From CAYOEZ01 sp964402955 (GTDB taxonomy: Bacteria; Chloroflexota; DTOL01; DAOUCN01): 19,487 nt of DNA. Shown here in pieces: positions 12,496 through 19,487 of the stretch. Below the pieces are notes generated by a model, which saw only the letters and a program-made list of their open reading frames with translations, made no database searches and was not told the origin of the DNA. The position numbers were made by a program, and so were the translations under genes. Each line of letters begins with the position of its first letter. The stretch's first letter is position 1. The stretch spans positions 1-19,487 of the forward strand of contig CAYOEZ010000071.1 in NCBI GenBank assembly GCA_964402955.1. The letters run 5' to 3'.

Positions 12496-13488
12496 GTGGC
12501 AAAACCGGTGATAGCAATTACTATGGGCGACCCGGCCGGCATTGGGCCGGAGCTTGTGGTCAAGGTTCTCTCGCACATGAATCTCAGCGCCCTGTGTTCG
12601 CCGCTTGTGATTGGCGATGCGGGGGTGATCGAAGAGAACATACGGCGGCTGGGGGCAAGTCTGCGTCTGCACCCCATTGCACAGATTGCCGACGCGCGCT
12701 TCGCTCCGTCCGAGATTGACGTGCTCTGCCCGCCCGGCGTTCATGTCGAGCGCATTCCCTGGGGCACGCTCGACCCGGCGATGGGCAAGGTAGCGGCGCT
12801 CTGTCTCCAGCAAGCCTACGAGCTGGCGCTGGCGGGGCAGGTGCAGGGGGTGGCGGCGGCGCCCATGAACAAGCAGGCGTTTCACCTGGCCGGCTACAAC
12901 TACTTCGACGAGGTGGCGTTTCTGGTGGACATCACGCACAGCCGCGATGCATATATCCTGGGCGCTACTGATTCCTTCTGGACAGTGGCGGTGAGCGAGC
13001 ACGTGCCCTTCACGCAAATCGGGGAGATGATCAAGAAAGAGCGCATCCTGAGCCGCACGCGCGGCCTGCACGACGGTATGCGCCGCGGCGGCTGGCAGCA
13101 TCCGCGCCTGGCCGTAGCGGCGCTCAACGTGCACGGCGGCGAGGGCGGGCTGTTCGGGCGCGAGGAAATCGACGAGATCACTCCGGCCATCGCGCTGGCA
13201 CGAGGCGAAGGCATCGACGTGGTTGGAGCGTTGCCGGCAGACACCGTCTTTGTGCGGGCGCGTGAAGGCGAGTTCGATGGCGTGGTGTGCATGTACCACG
13301 ACCAGGCCAACATCGCCCGCAAGCTGGTGTCGACGCGGCGCGGGGCGAGCATCTTCATGGGCCTGCCGGTAGTTTGCGCCACAACCGCCCACGGCACGGC
13401 GTTCGACAAGGCCGGCCTGGGCGTCGCCGAGACGGGCAGCATGGAAGCAGCGCTGACCTATGCGGCCAGGCTGGCAGTCGTCGTGTAG
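12496..13488 (+). CDS. pdxA: PdxA-family 4-hydroxythreonine-4-phosphate dehydrogenase-like protein
   Basis: This 330-residue protein matches the PdxA family, NAD-dependent oxidative decarboxylases acting on 4-phosphohydroxy-threonine or, in the PdxA2 branch, on threonate/erythronate 4-phosphates. Motifs seen are TMGDPAGIGPELVVKV at the N-terminus, AAPMNKQAF, VSEHVPFTQI, LNVHGGEGGLFGREE, LPADTVF, MYHDQ and TAHGTAFDKAG. Two of the three metal histidines known from E. coli are present (SEH and MYH). The third, in GHTE, is replaced: the aligned segment reads YFDEVAF, with E139 at the His position. The start is GTG 12496 with AGGAG at 12484-12488; the frame upstream is unrelated. It is a lone gene, so context does not decide between vitamin B6 synthesis and sugar-acid catabolism. 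The symbol denotes the family. Confidence 0.87.
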   Translation: MAKPVIAITMGDPAGIGPELVVKVLSHMNLSALCSPLVIGDAGVIEENIRRLGASLRLHPIAQIADARFAPSEIDVLCPPGVHVERIPWGTLDPAMGKVAALCLQQAYELALAGQVQGVAAAPMNKQAFHLAGYNYFDEVAFLVDITHSRDAYILGATDSFWTVAVSEHVPFTQIGEMIKKERILSRTRGLHDGMRRGGWQHPRLAVAALNVHGGEGGLFGREEIDEITPAIALARGEGIDVVGALPADTVFVRAREGEFDGVVCMYHDQANIARKLVSTRRGASIFMGLPVVCATTAHGTAFDKAGLGVAETGSMEAALTYAARLAVVV

Positions 13489-13529
13489 GCCGCCACGAAT
13501 GTGGATGGGGAGGTAGTCGGCCATGTCCG

Positions 13530-13558
13530 AACGCCATGTCGCTGCTCGGCATGGCGTT
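13530..13558 (+). terminator. Hairpin after pdxA overlapping the next promoter
   Basis: AACGCCATG (13530-13538) pairs perfectly with CATGGCGTT (13550-13558) across an 11-base loop, 42 bases after the pdxA stop. The last base is also the first base of the -35 box of the following promoter. There is no T-run. It could be the pdxA terminator or an operator-like palindrome. Confidence 0.5.
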
Positions 13559-13586
13559 TGACAGGTGTGCCGGGCGCTGCTATACT
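13558..13586 (+). promoter_or_regulatory. Near-consensus sigma-70 promoter of the UPF0175-ATPase operon
   Basis: TTGACA (13558-13563) and TATACT (13581-13586) have a 17-base spacer. The predicted transcript start near 13593 leaves about 39 bases before the UPF0175 start. The -35 box abuts the hairpin at 13530-13558, a good place for autorepression by the small helix-turn-helix-like product, though that is inference. Confidence 0.85.
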
Positions 13587-13631
13587 TGGTTATGTCGGGT
13601 TATGGTTGGTCGTTGGTGAGGAGTCTGTGCT

Positions 13632-13883
13632 ATGGCAGAGGCAACCGTTCAGGTCAGTGTTCCCGCTCCGCTTCTTCAGTACGGTATCAGCAAGGAAGAT
13701 GTGGAACAGCGTGTCAGCGAATGGCTGGTGCTGTCGCTGTTCACCGAAGGACGCGTGTCGTCGGGGAAAGCGGCGAAGCTGCTGGGCATCTCGCGCGTCG
13801 CCTTCTTGGATGTGCTGCGCGCACGCGGCATTGCCTACGTCAACTACACGCCGGATGAACTGGCCGAGGAGTTCGAGTCATGA
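13632..13883 (+). CDS. UPF0175 family protein (antitoxin-like), copy 2
   Basis: This 83-residue UPF0175 (PF03683) protein has a helix-turn-helix-like core: GRVSSGKAAKLLGISRVAF (residues 40-58) followed by LDVLRARGIAYVNYTPDELAEEF. It is clearly related to, but different from, copy 1 at 9722. ATG 13632 follows GAGGAG (13618-13623) by eight bases and lies behind a strong promoter. Its stop overlaps the next start by four bases (ATGA). In most genomes the next gene encodes a PIN toxin; here it is a 70-residue unknown protein and then an SMC-like ATPase. It may be the transcriptional regulator of this operon or an antitoxin left from a replaced module. Confidence 0.88.
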   Translation: MAEATVQVSVPAPLLQYGISKEDVEQRVSEWLVLSLFTEGRVSSGKAAKLLGISRVAFLDVLRARGIAYVNYTPDELAEEFES

Positions 13884-14092
13884 GTGTCGAGGGTATAACA
13901 GCAATGACAGAGCAAGACCCTATCCCCCAGTCGCTTGTTGAACAGATCTTCGAAAAGACTTTTGCTCACCTCAAGGGCCAAGAATCGTTCGATGACCAGT
14001 TGCTTGAGATGCTCCGGGAACTTGCTGTCTGTGGTGACTTCTCGAAGCCTGCTCAGATCAGCAGGATAGTCAAGTCAGCACCAGGAAGATAG
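13880..14092 (+). CDS. Unknown small helical protein (70 aa) coupled to the ATPase
   Basis: This 70-residue protein is not recognised. It is predicted to be alpha-helical and acidic in its middle (SLVEQIFEKTFAHLKGQ, DDQLLEMLRELAV), with no signal peptide, membrane segment or cysteine cluster. Two starts are possible: ATG 13880, which overlaps the UPF0175 stop, and ATG 13904, which has GAGGG upstream and gives 62 residues (MTEQDPIPQ...). The conserved-looking part begins after either. Its stop is two bases before the ATPase start, so translation is coupled and the product probably works with that ATPase. GC content falls inside this gene compared with the UPF0175 gene, placing a likely junction near 13880-13910. 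Confidence 0.68.
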   Translation: MSVEGITAMTEQDPIPQSLVEQIFEKTFAHLKGQESFDDQLLEMLRELAVCGDFSKPAQISRIVKSAPGR

Positions 14093-14094
14093 AA

Positions 14095-16584
14095 ATGAGA
14101 GTTCTCGAACTTGAAATTAACTATGTGCGCGGCATTCCCCATATGTTGCTCAAACCAAACGGCAAGAACTTCGTGATCTGGGGACCCAATGGTTCGGGGA
14201 AAAGCGCCGTCGTAGATGCCATCGATTTCCTGCTCACAGGACGGATCTCACGCCTGACTGGTGCCGGAACCGGAGGAATCAGCCTGAGCAGGCACGGTCC
14301 CCACATTGACCATCAGCCAGAAGATGCGAAAGTGCGCGCGGTGGTTCATTTGCCTGGGGTGAGCAATCCTGTCGAACTGAAACGGTGTATGGCGCGTCCG
14401 AACGTTCTCGAGTATGATAGATCGTTGGACGCACACGTACGGCCCATAATGACTCTGGCCCAACGGGGACAATATGTTCTGACTAGGCGAGAGATACTCA
14501 AATACATAACTGCCGAGGCCAGCACACGCGCTCAGGAGATTCAGGATCTACTGAACATTGCTCAGGTCGAAGATATCCGCAAAGCACTTGTTACTGTTCA
14601 AAACACGCTTGACAGAGAGCTTCAAGCCGCCAGGCGTGCAGTGAGCGTGGCGCAAGGGGCTGTCAATGCAACGGTCCAGCAGACCGTCTTTCAGACATCT
14701 GTCGTGCTTCAAGTTATCAATCAGAATCGCTCGGTGTTGGGAGGACCTCCTATTGCGATTCCTCGTCATGGAGAACTCAAGACCGGGCTCCAACCGCCTA
14801 CGGTGATCTCAACGGATCAAAGCGTCAACACGACCCTTCTGCAAAAGGACATCCAGAACCTCCACAATGTTGCTTCTGGACGGGGATGGGGTCACCTCGC
14901 AAAGATTGACAAGGAATTGCGTGCCTCGTTGCACGCCATCAGGTCTGATTCCGATTTGTTAAGCGCACTCCAGCGCTCGGAGCTGACCAAACTGGGCATT
15001 TCCCTGATTGATGAAACTGGTAGGTGCCCTTTGTGCGACACTGCATGGCCCAAGGGGAAGCTACGCGGGTACTTGGAGGGCAAGCTAACAACTGCCCAAC
15101 TGGCGGGGAAATACCGGAAGCAGATCGAGGAATTGTCTCGGACCATTGCTGAGGCGGTGGACACAACCATACCCAGCCTCCAAAGAGTCGTTGCAGCCAC
15201 CGAACGTGCGAACATAGAAGCTGATCTCCCTGTGCTGAAATCCTGGCTCACCGTCCTGCATGACATTCGCAGTTCCCTAGTCGACCCCATTGGCAAGTAT
15301 CCCAACCCGGAATGCGATTCAGAACAGATCGCGCGTCTGCTGGGGCCCGGTACTGCTGAACAGCATCTCTCTCACATCGATTCTGTGCTAAAACAAAAGT
15401 ACCCTCAGTCAACACCAGAGCAAACTGCCTGGGATACCTTGACAGCGCTTCAGGAGAACCTGAAGGGGCTTGAGGAGGCTCAGTGCAGCCTCTCTATTGC
15501 TGAATTGGGCTACCAGAGGGCTTCTCTTCTGCTGCATTCATTTCAGACAGCCAGGGATGCAGTCCTCGGGGATCTCTACAACTCCATCAAGGACCGATTC
15601 GTTGGCTTGTATCGGCGGTTGCATGGGTCTGACGAGCTTGGTTTCACGGCGAATCTTCAGCCGGATGGAGCGGGACTCAACCTCGGGGTCGACTTCTACG
15701 GACGCGGGGTACACCCCCCGCACGCGCTTCACAGCGAGGGGCACCAGGATAGTATGGGACTGTGCCTATATCTGACTCTTGCAGAGAGACTGAATGGTAG
15801 TATGATTGACTTGATCATTTTGGATGATGTAGTGATGTCGGTTGACAAAGATCATCGGCGGCAACTCTGCAGGCTCCTGGGAGAGTTCTTTCCCAATCGA
15901 CAGTTCTTGATCACAACTCATGACCAGACGTGGTCTAACCAGCTTAAGAGTGAAGGTGTTGTAAGCCTACAAGAAACGCTAGAGTTCCGCAACTGGAGTG
16001 TAGACACTGGCCCAGAGGTATTCTATGTATCGGATGCTATGTGGAACACGATAGGAGGCGCTCTGAGCGAGTCCAACGTTGGAGGTGCTGCGCACCAACT
16101 GCGGAGAGGGTCTGAAGAGTTTTTTGCAATGGTGTGTGATGCACTACAAGTACCAGTGGTCTACAAGTTAAGCGGTCAATGGGAGTTTGGTGAGCTTCTC
16201 ATGCCAGCCATGGACCGGTACAAGGAACTGCTGAAAAGGGCTCAGAAAGCTGCCCAGTCTTGGGGAAACAGTGAGGAATCAGCCAGATTCCAGGAATTGG
16301 ATAGCATCCGAAGCGAGGTCTACAAGCGTACATATGCGGAACAATGGGCCGTCAACCCGAACGTGCACTACAACAATTGGCTCAGTTTCTCTAAGGAGGA
16401 CTTCCAGCCCGTGGTGGAGGCATTCTATGACCTTTACCGTCTCTTTGTGTGTAGCAAGTGCGGCGGAATGCTTCAGCTTGCCAGTGTTGAGAGACGGCCT
16501 GCGGGTGTTCGCTGCAATTGTGGCGTAGTGAATTGGAATCTCATAGCGAAGAGCGAGCAGGAGCCCAAACACGCTCCCCTGTAA
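14095..16584 (+). CDS. SMC/Rad50-like AAA ATPase with CPLC hook and C-terminal zinc/helical module
   Basis: This 829-residue P-loop ATPase has a head split by an insert, as in Rad50 and RecN. Walker A is GPNGSGKS (residues 30-37). A short coiled coil runs about 145-195, a CPLC motif (C311, C314) resembles a zinc hook, and a second helical arm follows (about 340-380). The ABC signature appears as HSEGHQDSMG (546-554), Walker B as LIILDD (573-578), the D-loop as SVDKDH, and the switch His as TTHD (607-610). About 210 further residues form a helical region (LRRGSEEFFAMV near 677) and a second cysteine set, C786/C789 and C807/C809. The arms are too short for a chromosome SMC. Such proteins are common in phage-defence islands. 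Low-GC codons against GC-rich neighbours suggest horizontal gain. No nuclease domain is recognised, so substrate and effector are unknown. Confidence 0.88.
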   Translation: MRVLELEINYVRGIPHMLLKPNGKNFVIWGPNGSGKSAVVDAIDFLLTGRISRLTGAGTGGISLSRHGPHIDHQPEDAKVRAVVHLPGVSNPVELKRCMARPNVLEYDRSLDAHVRPIMTLAQRGQYVLTRREILKYITAEASTRAQEIQDLLNIAQVEDIRKALVTVQNTLDRELQAARRAVSVAQGAVNATVQQTVFQTSVVLQVINQNRSVLGGPPIAIPRHGELKTGLQPPTVISTDQSVNTTLLQKDIQNLHNVASGRGWGHLAKIDKELRASLHAIRSDSDLLSALQRSELTKLGISLIDETGRCPLCDTAWPKGKLRGYLEGKLTTAQLAGKYRKQIEELSRTIAEAVDTTIPSLQRVVAATERANIEADLPVLKSWLTVLHDIRSSLVDPIGKYPNPECDSEQIARLLGPGTAEQHLSHIDSVLKQKYPQSTPEQTAWDTLTALQENLKGLEEAQCSLSIAELGYQRASLLLHSFQTARDAVLGDLYNSIKDRFVGLYRRLHGSDELGFTANLQPDGAGLNLGVDFYGRGVHPPHALHSEGHQDSMGLCLYLTLAERLNGSMIDLIILDDVVMSVDKDHRRQLCRLLGEFFPNRQFLITTHDQTWSNQLKSEGVVSLQETLEFRNWSVDTGPEVFYVSDAMWNTIGGALSESNVGGAAHQLRRGSEEFFAMVCDALQVPVVYKLSGQWEFGELLMPAMDRYKELLKRAQKAAQSWGNSEESARFQELDSIRSEVYKRTYAEQWAVNPNVHYNNWLSFSKEDFQPVVEAFYDLYRLFVCSKCGGMLQLASVERRPAGVRCNCGVVNWNLIAKSEQEPKHAPL

Positions 16585-16592
16585 ACATGCGA

Positions 16593-16636
16593 CGAGAAAC
16601 CCTCCTAGCGACCAAAGCCGCCGGGAGGGTTTCTCG
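16593..16636. terminator. Bidirectional hairpin between ATPase and ABC permease genes
   Basis: CGAGAAACCCTCC (16593-16605) pairs perfectly over 13 bases with 16624-16636, with an 18-base loop. It starts nine bases after the ATPase stop and ends ten bases before the stop of the convergent permease gene, so it fits a shared terminator. On the minus strand no long T-run is seen. Confidence 0.65.
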
Positions 16637-16646
16637 CCTCCTCACA

Positions 16647-17852
16647 CTACTCAAACCGCAACCTCTTCACACCCACAGCAAAGAACACGACGGCGAAGAG
16701 CAGCAGCACGCCGACCTGCGGCAGCACCGTGTTCAGATCGGCGCCACGCACCAGCACGTTTTGGAAGCCCTGCATGGCCCAGGTGGTGGGCAGAATCTTG
16801 ACCACAGTCTGATAAGCGGGCGGGGTAATCTCCAGCGGCCACCAGGCGCCGCCCAGCGCCGCCATCAGCATCGAGAACAGGATGATCATGCCGCCAGCCT
16901 GGCTGCGCGTCTTCGCAAACGTACCGAGCAGCACGCCGAATGCCACCGCAGCCAGCGCAAACGAGAGCACGATGGCGACCAGCGCCAGCGGCGAGCGTCC
17001 CCACTGCACCTTGTAGATCAACGCGCCGAAGACGATCAGCAACGCCATTTGCAGCAGGCCCGTCGAAAGTCTCCCCAGCACCTTGCCGCCCAGAATGGTT
17101 GCCTTGTGGGTGGGCGTCGACGCCATGCGGCGCAGCGTCCCTTCGATGCGCTCCTCGACGAACACCGCCGCGGCGCCGATCAGCGTGATCAGCACCCATG
17201 TCACCATCTGCCCGGCCGATCCTTGTTCGGCGCCGGTCATACCCTGGCGCACAACCTGGCTGGCCTGTGTCACCGCGACGCGGGCGGCCGGGTTCTTGAT
17301 CTGTTCCTGCGCCATTGCCATGCTCTGCTCGAAATACGCCTGGCGGGCGGCGGCGCTGGCGAAGGGGCGAATGCGTTCGGCTTCGGCGACGCTGGCGCGG
17401 GCGGCCAGGATGGCATTGCTCATCTGGGTAGAAATGGAGCTGATCTCCTGCTCAACGCCCAGCACACGGTTGTCACTGGGGGCGCGGCGCACGTTGAGAC
17501 TGACAGGCTGTGCATCGACGAGACCAGCGCCGAAACCAGATGGGATAGTCAGAACGGCCGGGATGTAGGCGTCTTTCGTCGTGAAGGCGGCGTCGGCTGC
17601 GGCTGCGGTCTTGACCTGTGGCTTGACCACGGTTGACGCCTGCAGGCTGGCGACCAGTTGCTGCGACTGAGCGCTCTTGTCTTCATCAACCACGATCACG
17701 GGGAAGCGATTGCCGGCCGTAGGGTCGCCGCCCATGCTCATGGCCAGGACGCTGGTGAAAACAATGGGTAGAACCAGGAAGAAGACGATCTCAGACTTCT
17801 CCATGAATTGCAGGCGAATATCGTTCCAGGCGATCGCAAGTAATTTGCGCAT
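16647..17852 (-). CDS. ABC-2 type transporter permease (second permease)
   Basis: This 401-residue membrane protein is of the ABC-2 exporter type (PF12698-like). One membrane segment lies near the N-terminus (IVFFLVLPIVFTSVLAM, residues 20-37). A large domain outside the membrane follows (about 40-220), and then five further hydrophobic segments near the C-terminus (MVTWVLITLIGAAAVF, LLQMALLIVFGALIY, LVAIVLSFALAAVAFGVLLG, MIILFSMLMAALGGAWW, VLLLFAVVFFAVGV). ATG 17852 is chosen because AGGAGATC precedes it and because MRKLLAIAWND matches the start of its sister gene; a longer frame would overlap that gene. It follows the first permease by ten bases. The substrate is unknown; drug, lipid or antibiotic export is usual for this class. 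Confidence 0.93.
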   Translation of the reverse strand: MRKLLAIAWNDIRLQFMEKSEIVFFLVLPIVFTSVLAMSMGGDPTAGNRFPVIVVDEDKSAQSQQLVASLQASTVVKPQVKTAAAADAAFTTKDAYIPAVLTIPSGFGAGLVDAQPVSLNVRRAPSDNRVLGVEQEISSISTQMSNAILAARASVAEAERIRPFASAAARQAYFEQSMAMAQEQIKNPAARVAVTQASQVVRQGMTGAEQGSAGQMVTWVLITLIGAAAVFVEERIEGTLRRMASTPTHKATILGGKVLGRLSTGLLQMALLIVFGALIYKVQWGRSPLALVAIVLSFALAAVAFGVLLGTFAKTRSQAGGMIILFSMLMAALGGAWWPLEITPPAYQTVVKILPTTWAMQGFQNVLVRGADLNTVLPQVGVLLLFAVVFFAVGVKRLRFE

Positions 17853-17862
17853 GTTTGATCTC

Positions 17863-19101
17863 CTACGCGTACTGCCGGCGGAAAGCGACGGTCGCCGCAG
17901 CGAAGAGCACGACAGCCATCGCCAGCAAGGCCAGCGCCGGAACAATGATCTCCGCCAAGCCTCCGCCCGACGTCAGGCTGCTGAACCCTTCCAGTCCCCA
18001 GGCATTGGGCGTGACCAGGCTCACGCTGCGCAGCCATGACGGCATGGCGATGCGGGGGACGAAGTTGCCAGCCAGCATAGCGAAGATCAGGGCGATCATG
18101 GTACCCAGTTGGTTGGCCTGGGCGGCGTTGCGCGAGTAGGCGGCCAGAACGGCGCCCCAGCCAGTGGCCGCAGCCACCAGCGACAGCGTCAGTACGACGA
18201 CGCCGCTGAGCGATCCCCACTTGACGCCAAAGAGCAGCCCACTGGCGGCGATCAAGATGCCCATCTGAGCGCAGCCGATCAGGAAGATGCCCACCACCTT
18301 GCCGCCGATGACCTGCGTTGGCCGCGTGGGCGTTGTCAGCAGGCGAGGCAGTGTGCCCCAATCGCGCTCGGCCAAAACGCTGCGGCCGCCGTTGCTCACG
18401 GTGAACATCAGAAACATGATGGCCATACTGGGGGCCATGTAGGTCAGCCAGTCGAAGTCAGCGCCGTTGCTCTTTTCTGCTGTCTCGATCTTCAGTGCGA
18501 TCAGGCTGGAACTGCCGACCTGGCGGCCGGCGCGTTCGCCGATCTGTTGCCCCTGGCTCATGGCTTGCACAGGCGAGATGAGGCCGCTATTCAGCAGCTG
18601 CGTCACGGCTACCTGCCCGCCAACGGTGGAAGCAGTCAGGCGGCTCACTGTCTGCTCGACGATGCTGCGCACGACGCTGGAACCGACCGAACGCGTTGGG
18701 TTCTGGTAGATCTCGATGACGGCTTGTTTGCCGCCAGCCGGGCTGCCGGAGAGTAGCGCGTCTGAGAAGCCAGCCGGGATGATGACAGCGGAGGTCGCCT
18801 TGTCGTTGTCGATTGCGGCGCGGGCTGCAGCGTCGTCGCTCATCACTTGTGGCAGCAAGAGGTCGGCCAGGTCTGGCGATTGCAGAACCTGCCCCACCAC
18901 TGGCCCAAGCTCGCCCGCCTCCTGGGTGACGACGAACACAATGATTTTGCTCATCCCGGCGCCGCTGCCGCTAAGGCCGCCGAAGGCGAAAGCCAACGCC
19001 AGCGTCAGCGCGAACGGCGTGACGAGCATCATCAGCAGCGCCGATGTGTCGCGGAAGGTAAGCGTCAGGTCTTTCCAGGCGATGATCCATAGCTTCTTCA
19101 T
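17863..19101 (-). CDS. ABC-2 type transporter permease (first permease)
   Basis: This 412-residue ABC-2 permease has the same layout as its neighbour: MKKLWIIAWKDLTLTF, a membrane segment around LLMMLVTPFALTLALAFAF, an extracytoplasmic domain to about residue 220, and several hydrophobic segments after it (MAPSMAIMFLMFTV, GIFLIGCAQMGILIAA, VVVLTLSLVAAATGWGAVL, IALIFAMLAGNFV, ALALLAMAVVLFAAATVAF). The two permeases share the starting pattern and topology and probably form a heterodimer. ATG 19101 is preferred over upstream starts because of the AGGAGAGA ribosome binding site. The gap to the ATPase stop is ten bases, so all three genes are one operon. Confidence 0.93.
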   Translation of the reverse strand: MKKLWIIAWKDLTLTFRDTSALLMMLVTPFALTLALAFAFGGLSGSGAGMSKIIVFVVTQEAGELGPVVGQVLQSPDLADLLLPQVMSDDAAARAAIDNDKATSAVIIPAGFSDALLSGSPAGGKQAVIEIYQNPTRSVGSSVVRSIVEQTVSRLTASTVGGQVAVTQLLNSGLISPVQAMSQGQQIGERAGRQVGSSSLIALKIETAEKSNGADFDWLTYMAPSMAIMFLMFTVSNGGRSVLAERDWGTLPRLLTTPTRPTQVIGGKVVGIFLIGCAQMGILIAASGLLFGVKWGSLSGVVVLTLSLVAAATGWGAVLAAYSRNAAQANQLGTMIALIFAMLAGNFVPRIAMPSWLRSVSLVTPNAWGLEGFSSLTSGGGLAEIIVPALALLAMAVVLFAAATVAFRRQYA

Positions 19102-19111
19102 TGTGTCTCTC

Positions 19112-19487
19112 CTACTGGTCACGCAGGGCGCGGCCGGTGAGGTGGAGGAAGACAGTTTCCAGGTTCGGCTCCTGGATGTCCACCGAGCGAATCTTGACGC
19201 CGATTTCGTTGGCTTTGGTGATGGCGGGGGCCAGCGCTTCCGCGGCCTGGGGGACGATCAGCGCCACCTGATGGTCAAGCGAGGAGACTTTGATGACGCC
19301 CGGCATAGCTTGCAGCGCCTCGGCCAGGGCGGCGCCGCTCTGCTCGCCATCGATGTGCAGCCGCAGCGTCTCGTGCTCGCCCACCATCTCGGTCAACTCG
19401 TGCTGCGTGCCCAGGGCGATCAGCTTGCCGTGATCGATGATGCCGACGCGGTCCGACAGCTCGGCGGCCTCTTCCATGTAGTGCGTG
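19112..19487 (-). CDS. ABC transporter ATP-binding protein, 5'-partial
   Basis: Only the C-terminal 124 codons are in the window; the start lies beyond base 19487. It begins at the switch-histidine region (THYMEEAAELSDRVGIIDHG), which is typical of DrrA/CcmA-like exporters, and ends with the DUF4162-type extension (EPNLETVFLHLTGRALRDQ). Walker A, signature and Walker B are outside the window. It powers the two permeases that follow it. No regulatory site can be seen because the 5' end is missing. Confidence 0.94.
   Translation of the reverse strand, partial: THYMEEAAELSDRVGIIDHGKLIALGTQHELTEMVGEHETLRLHIDGEQSGAALAEALQAMPGVIKVSSLDHQVALIVPQAAEALAPAITKANEIGVKIRSVDIQEPNLETVFLHLTGRALRDQ

Noticed and set aside
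12397..12511. Small gene between the ARH remnant and pdxA
   Set aside because: The open frames here are short, start without support or overlap pdxA, and have no recognisable sequence.
12328..13524. 398-residue minus-strand open frame opposite pdxA
   Set aside because: Antisense shadow of a high-GC gene; no motif and no start signal.
14095..16584. Chromosomal SMC, RecN or Rad50 housekeeping gene
   Set aside because: Arms are too short for SMC, no Mre11 partner is adjacent, and the C-terminal module and operon context differ.
16518..17636. 372-residue plus-strand open frame opposite the ABC permease
   Set aside because: It overlaps the well-supported ABC-2 permease and the end of the ATPase, and its translation is Arg/His/Gln-rich without any domain.

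Overview
The window comes from a GC-rich bacterium that uses the Wood-Ljungdahl (reductive acetyl-CoA) pathway. The bacterial-type acs gene set, the UPF0175/PIN genes and the cyanobacteria/Chloroflexi-like heptamer repeats suggest Chloroflexota (Anaerolineae-like), but this placement is an inference without a phylogeny. There is no rRNA, tRNA, CRISPR array or recognisable transposase, and no gene-free stretch longer than about 300 bases.

Region 1 (1-9221, + strand) is the methyl/carbonyl branch of the pathway: acsB (5' end outside the window), acsD, an RraA-like aldolase gene, acsC, acsV and acsE. AcsE transfers the methyl group from methyl-tetrahydrofolate to the AcsC/AcsD corrinoid iron-sulfur protein. 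AcsV reductively reactivates that corrinoid. AcsB joins methyl, CO and CoA into acetyl-CoA. Two genes interrupt the usual order between acsB and acsD: an S23-type four-helix-bundle protein and an aldo/keto reductase, the latter tightly coupled to acsD. Five arrays of degenerate 7-bp repeats lie in the gaps of this cluster, and one of them has rewritten the C-terminus of AcsV. AcsV has no normal start codon; the best start is ATC at 6247.

Region 2 (about 9222-13490) is a patchwork. It holds a 49-residue membrane protein, a UPF0175 antitoxin-like gene followed by a 22-codon stub of its PIN toxin, a PNPOx-like flavoprotein, a C-terminal remnant of an FtsX/MacB permease, an unknown protein with paired cysteines, a C-terminal remnant of an ADP-ribosylglycohydrolase, and a PdxA-family dehydrogenase with one altered metal ligand.

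Region 3 (13530-16640) is the most system-like accessory block. A near-consensus promoter is followed by a second UPF0175 gene, a 70-residue unknown protein and an 829-residue SMC/Rad50-like ATPase with a CPLC hook motif and a C-terminal helical/zinc module. The three genes are overlapped or 2 bp apart, and from within the second gene the DNA is visibly less GC-rich than its surroundings. A PIN toxin would normally follow UPF0175; here the ATPase cassette takes its place. This is a candidate defence or conflict operon.

Region 4 (16647-19487, - strand) is an ABC-2 export operon: an ATPase (5' end outside the window) and two permeases.
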